From contig JBAMJR010000011.1 in the NCBI GenBank assembly GCA_038501785.1, forward strand, positions 1,699,001 through 1,763,000: a DNA stretch of 64,000 bases, given 5' to 3'. The notes under the pieces were generated by a model, which ran no database searches, was not told the DNA's origin, and saw only the letters and a list, made by a program, of their open reading frames with translations. A program made the translations under genes and the position numbers. Source of the DNA: Myoxocephalus aenaeus. Its lineage: Eukaryota; Chordata; Actinopteri; Perciformes; Cottidae. Positions 61,333 to 64,000 of the stretch are shown one piece after another. Within the stretch, counting starts at the first letter, position 1. Every line of letters begins with the position of its first letter.

Positions 61333-61379
61333 TGGCTGAGTGGCATTCATCCTCCACCCGGATGAATGCCACTCAGCCA
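61333..61379. repeat. perfect 20-bp hairpin
   Basis: tggctgagtggcattcatcc (61333-61352) is perfectly complementary to 61360-61379 around the loop tccaccc. Confidence 0.85.
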
Positions 61380-61631
61380 CCGATGTAAAGAAGTGCTCTC
61401 GCTGCTTCTCTGTCCGTCTTTTCTCCGTCACTTTTTCTCCTCCATGATGTTTAGAGAACGGGAAATTACCGACGGTAAGTATCTCTCACTGGAAATCATC
61501 ACGATTTTGTGATTAGCTATCAATCCCCTTTCATTCCTCATCTTATTTTCCGGGTTTACGCACTCGCTCCCCACTATTGAGTCTGCTCGCTCAGAGCGTT
61601 ATCTGCTCTCCTCTCCCCTCGCCCCCATTAT

Positions 61632-62423
61632 CAGGGTACCCGCGAGGTCTTAAAAACTTGAAAAAGTCTTAAATTTAGTATTCATTATTTAAGGCCTTAA
61701 AAAGGTATTATATTTTTCTTCTCTGTAAATTAAAGGGTTCTTCCCCAGGTAGCCAAAATGACCTTGTCCGGATCCTGCTTAAGCTAGACACGCCGGAAGA
61801 AACATGTCCGGCACGGGTCCCGTTGCCGATTCTGCTGAGACTCGGCATGAATAACGCCCCAGAATCGGACCGAATACACTGGCCCGATTCCGGCGGCCGT
61901 CACTGCCGTCACTCGGCCGTAATTGAAACTAACCTGGGGCCAGCACTGGCCTGAAGCCGGCACTACAGAAAACACGTCGACAGGGTCCGGTTGCCGACTC
62001 AGCGAAGTCTCAGAATGACGCCCCAGAATCGAGTTGAATATATTCATTATGACACAAAAACAATGCTTTACTTACTAAATTAAGCCTATCAAGATCCCAT
62101 TGTTTGGTAACACAAGCAGTCCAACAAATGCCAAATAAGATAACATTTTATATATAATAATATATGATAAGAAAATATTGTTCATTATTATATAACAATA
62201 CAATAAAATAAGACACGTAGACCAAAACGTACACCCCTCACAGTTATTGTTTTAAATGGTTCTGTCTTATGATTAAAGTTATTTGATTGATTGATTTCCT
62301 ATTTTTTTCATTCATACGCATATCAGGAAAGGTGCGATGTTGGTCTTAAATTTCATTTAAAGTGGTCTTGAAAAGGTCTTAAAAAGTCTTAAATTTGAGA
62401 TGAAAAATCCTGGGGGTACCCTG
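61632..62423. mobile_element. hAT-like non-autonomous element
   Basis: CAGGGTACCC at the left and GGGTACCCTG at the right form the ends, followed by inverted aaaaagtcttaaattt-type subterminal motifs. ATTAT occurs directly on both sides (61627-61631 and 62424-62428). The middle (about 61755-62040) is GC-rich with a diverged internal duplication around acgccccagaatcg. There is no transposase. Confidence 0.7.
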
Positions 62424-62742
62424 ATTATTCACCGCTGCCATTCTCATCAAAAGTCATTCCCCCCACAATATCAAAGTTTACACGAAACATGTTTGCTAAC
62501 TGTCAAGCTTGAAATGACAACTAACGGTCGCGCAAAATCTACCTGTTATTTTAAGTGCGCACTGATATGGAACGCTCATTCCATTATTATTGAGACATTA
62601 TGCCTCAATAAAATACACCCCGTGACTCACTCTCAACCAATCAGAATGCTTGATTTCCTCTACCCGCGTTATAAAAAAAAATACAATAACAGGGATCTTT
62701 GGTCTAAAATTTTAATAACTTGACCTGCTATTTGTATTACTT

Positions 62743-62880
62743 TTAGTGATGGGCGAATAAAGCTTTGGGGCTTTCGTTCTATTGAAAAAGATTTGAGTCG
62801 TTGGGGCTTCAAACAGCAACAACCGTGACACCTGGTGGTGTGCAACACTTTTAGCAGCCCTTTAAGACAGACCAAACCAC
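62743..62880. repeat. possible DNA-element remnant
   Basis: tagtgatgggcgaataaagc followed by ttggggcttcaaacagc resembles a common fish/vertebrate repeat opening AGTGATGGG. No ends were found. Confidence 0.3.
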
Positions 62881-63067
62881 TAGATGATATTGTGCAATAT
62901 GTTACGTATATCACTGAGATACCAAAGGGACACCATTCAAAATTATCTTTAATCTTCACTGGTATATACATTTAGGATTTTGGTTTAACAAAACAAACAG
63001 TAGCATGATCTAAGATGAATGCTATGTCCTTATCAAGACACAACCGACTAGGAAAAGGCCACACAGC

Positions 63068-63748
63068 TCAGGGGGACTTCGTGATCACTCCTGGATAGCT
63101 CACAAAACCAGCTGTGGGTGGTGAGTATGCAGGAGCCATCATTACTGGAGCAGGCTGCATTTGCATCACGTTTTGTTGCTGCACAGTGATAACAGTAAGA
63201 GTTTGTGTGCGACGTTTTATCTCACGATGCATCTGACACCAGGAGCACCACTCGCAGAAACAGGAAACGGCAATGTCCTTACAGATAGAACCCTGAGGAG
63301 ATCCAAGCAAAACATATGTAAATCCACATTGCTTCACTTTTATTAGACTTGTCGTGTGGAATCCCATGCACATCAGCTTTACACGCGTCATACCTTGATA
63401 CCATATCTGTTTCTCATGGCGACCCTTAGAGACAGGACTGCAGGAGGCACACACAGAGGCAGCCCAATGGCTGCTGTTATGCCAGGGCCGCATATGTCAC
63501 ATAATGGGAGACAACGATTCTCTCCAAATCTTCCTGAAACTGTGCAGGCAAGGCATGGGCCGCACCAGAAACCATAGCAACCTAAAAAGCACACGGATAC
63601 ACCAACTGAGTAGTAGAAACTCTAAAGACCGGCAATCCAAACAAAATACACATGTGTCAACGTTGTGTTGTTGAGTCTTACAAGTACTGGCATCCTCAAA
63701 GCAATCACAGAGCGCACTCTCCCAGTGTGCCAAGGGTTGTGCTGCCAT
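63068..63748 (-). CDS. PLAC8/cornifelin-family cysteine-rich protein (ponzr-like)
   Basis: Three exons with matching phases: 63748-63682, 63581-63394 and 63292-63068, 159 aa in all. The first opens MAAQPLAHWESALCDCFEDAST. The second carries CCYGFWCGPCLAC, close to the PLAC8 CC-x4-CPC signature but with one extra residue, then LCDICGPGITAAIG and AMRNRYGIK. The third gives GSICKDIAVSCFCEWCSWCQ and MHREIKRR, the usual end of PLAC8 domains. An unusual Met/Gln/Pro-rich tail of about 45 residues follows. The family includes placenta-specific 8 and the fish ponzr genes, whose roles are varied and partly membrane-associated. I infer family, not function. It faces ttc4 tail to tail. Confidence 0.88.
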
Positions 63749-64000
63749 TTTCTGTTGGACAACTTTAGCGACAGGCTGTAAACAATGAACCTGTAAACAA
63801 TGAACCTGTTAACACAGAGAAATAACAACTCAGCAAAAAACTTACACAACTAAATTACAAAATGCTGATACCTTGTATTGTATATCTTAATGTTTAACCA
63901 CTAATTGGGAATTGGAGCACATATCTGAAAATGTCTTTCTTGCGCTACTTTTATATTATTTGGTGGATGATCTGGTTTACTTGTTTATGACTTTTGAATT

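Noticed and set aside
63388..63849. Unspliced open frames of the PLAC8-like gene as separate proteins
   Set aside because: They run past clear donors into introns. The spliced three-exon model has consistent phases and a complete family domain.

Overview
The window looks like teleost genomic DNA, probably a spiny-rayed (percomorph-type) fish. The evidence is spliced vertebrate genes with long introns, many (TG)n/(CA)n microsatellites, an L2 LINE tail, Tc1 and hAT elements, and a tRNA-like SINE of a type I associate with perch-like fishes. The species cannot be named. I found no prokaryotic, viral or operon-like system. The novelty lies in splicing features and nested mobile elements.

Layout. 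1-16065 holds no exon I can defend. It contains an L2 LINE fragment (3530-4590), two adjacent Tc1 elements (10206-12477 and 12492-13203) and a MITE nested in the first, and is probably 5' flank or first intron of sgip1. 16066-39706 (+) carries nearly the whole coding sequence of sgip1, the muniscin-family endocytic adaptor. The exons run from just after the start (the MMEG start exon was not found) to the stop, and their phases sum to 918 codons including the stop. 43796-45668 (-) is a two-exon relaxin/insulin-family hormone gene, best called insl5, convergent with sgip1. 47188-48550 is a hAT-type element with a perfect 8-bp target duplication. 53301-55366 (+) is pars2, mitochondrial prolyl-tRNA synthetase (three coding exons). 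56587-60204 (+) is ttc4, an HSP90/HSP70 co-chaperone (ten exons). 61632-62423 is a second hAT-like element. 63068-63748 (-) is a PLAC8/cornifelin-family gene (three exons), convergent with ttc4.

The genes do not form one pathway. sgip1 next to insl5, and pars2 next to ttc4, match neighbour pairs I remember from human chromosome 1p, so this is a conserved vertebrate linkage fragment. The most interesting observations are: a probable U12-type AT-AG intron in sgip1; consecutive 9-nt and 12-nt microexons; a NAGNAG acceptor; a 33-unit TG repeat almost touching the acceptor of a frame-critical sgip1 exon; a pars2 intron bounded by a 10-bp direct repeat; and several perfect or near-perfect hairpins.
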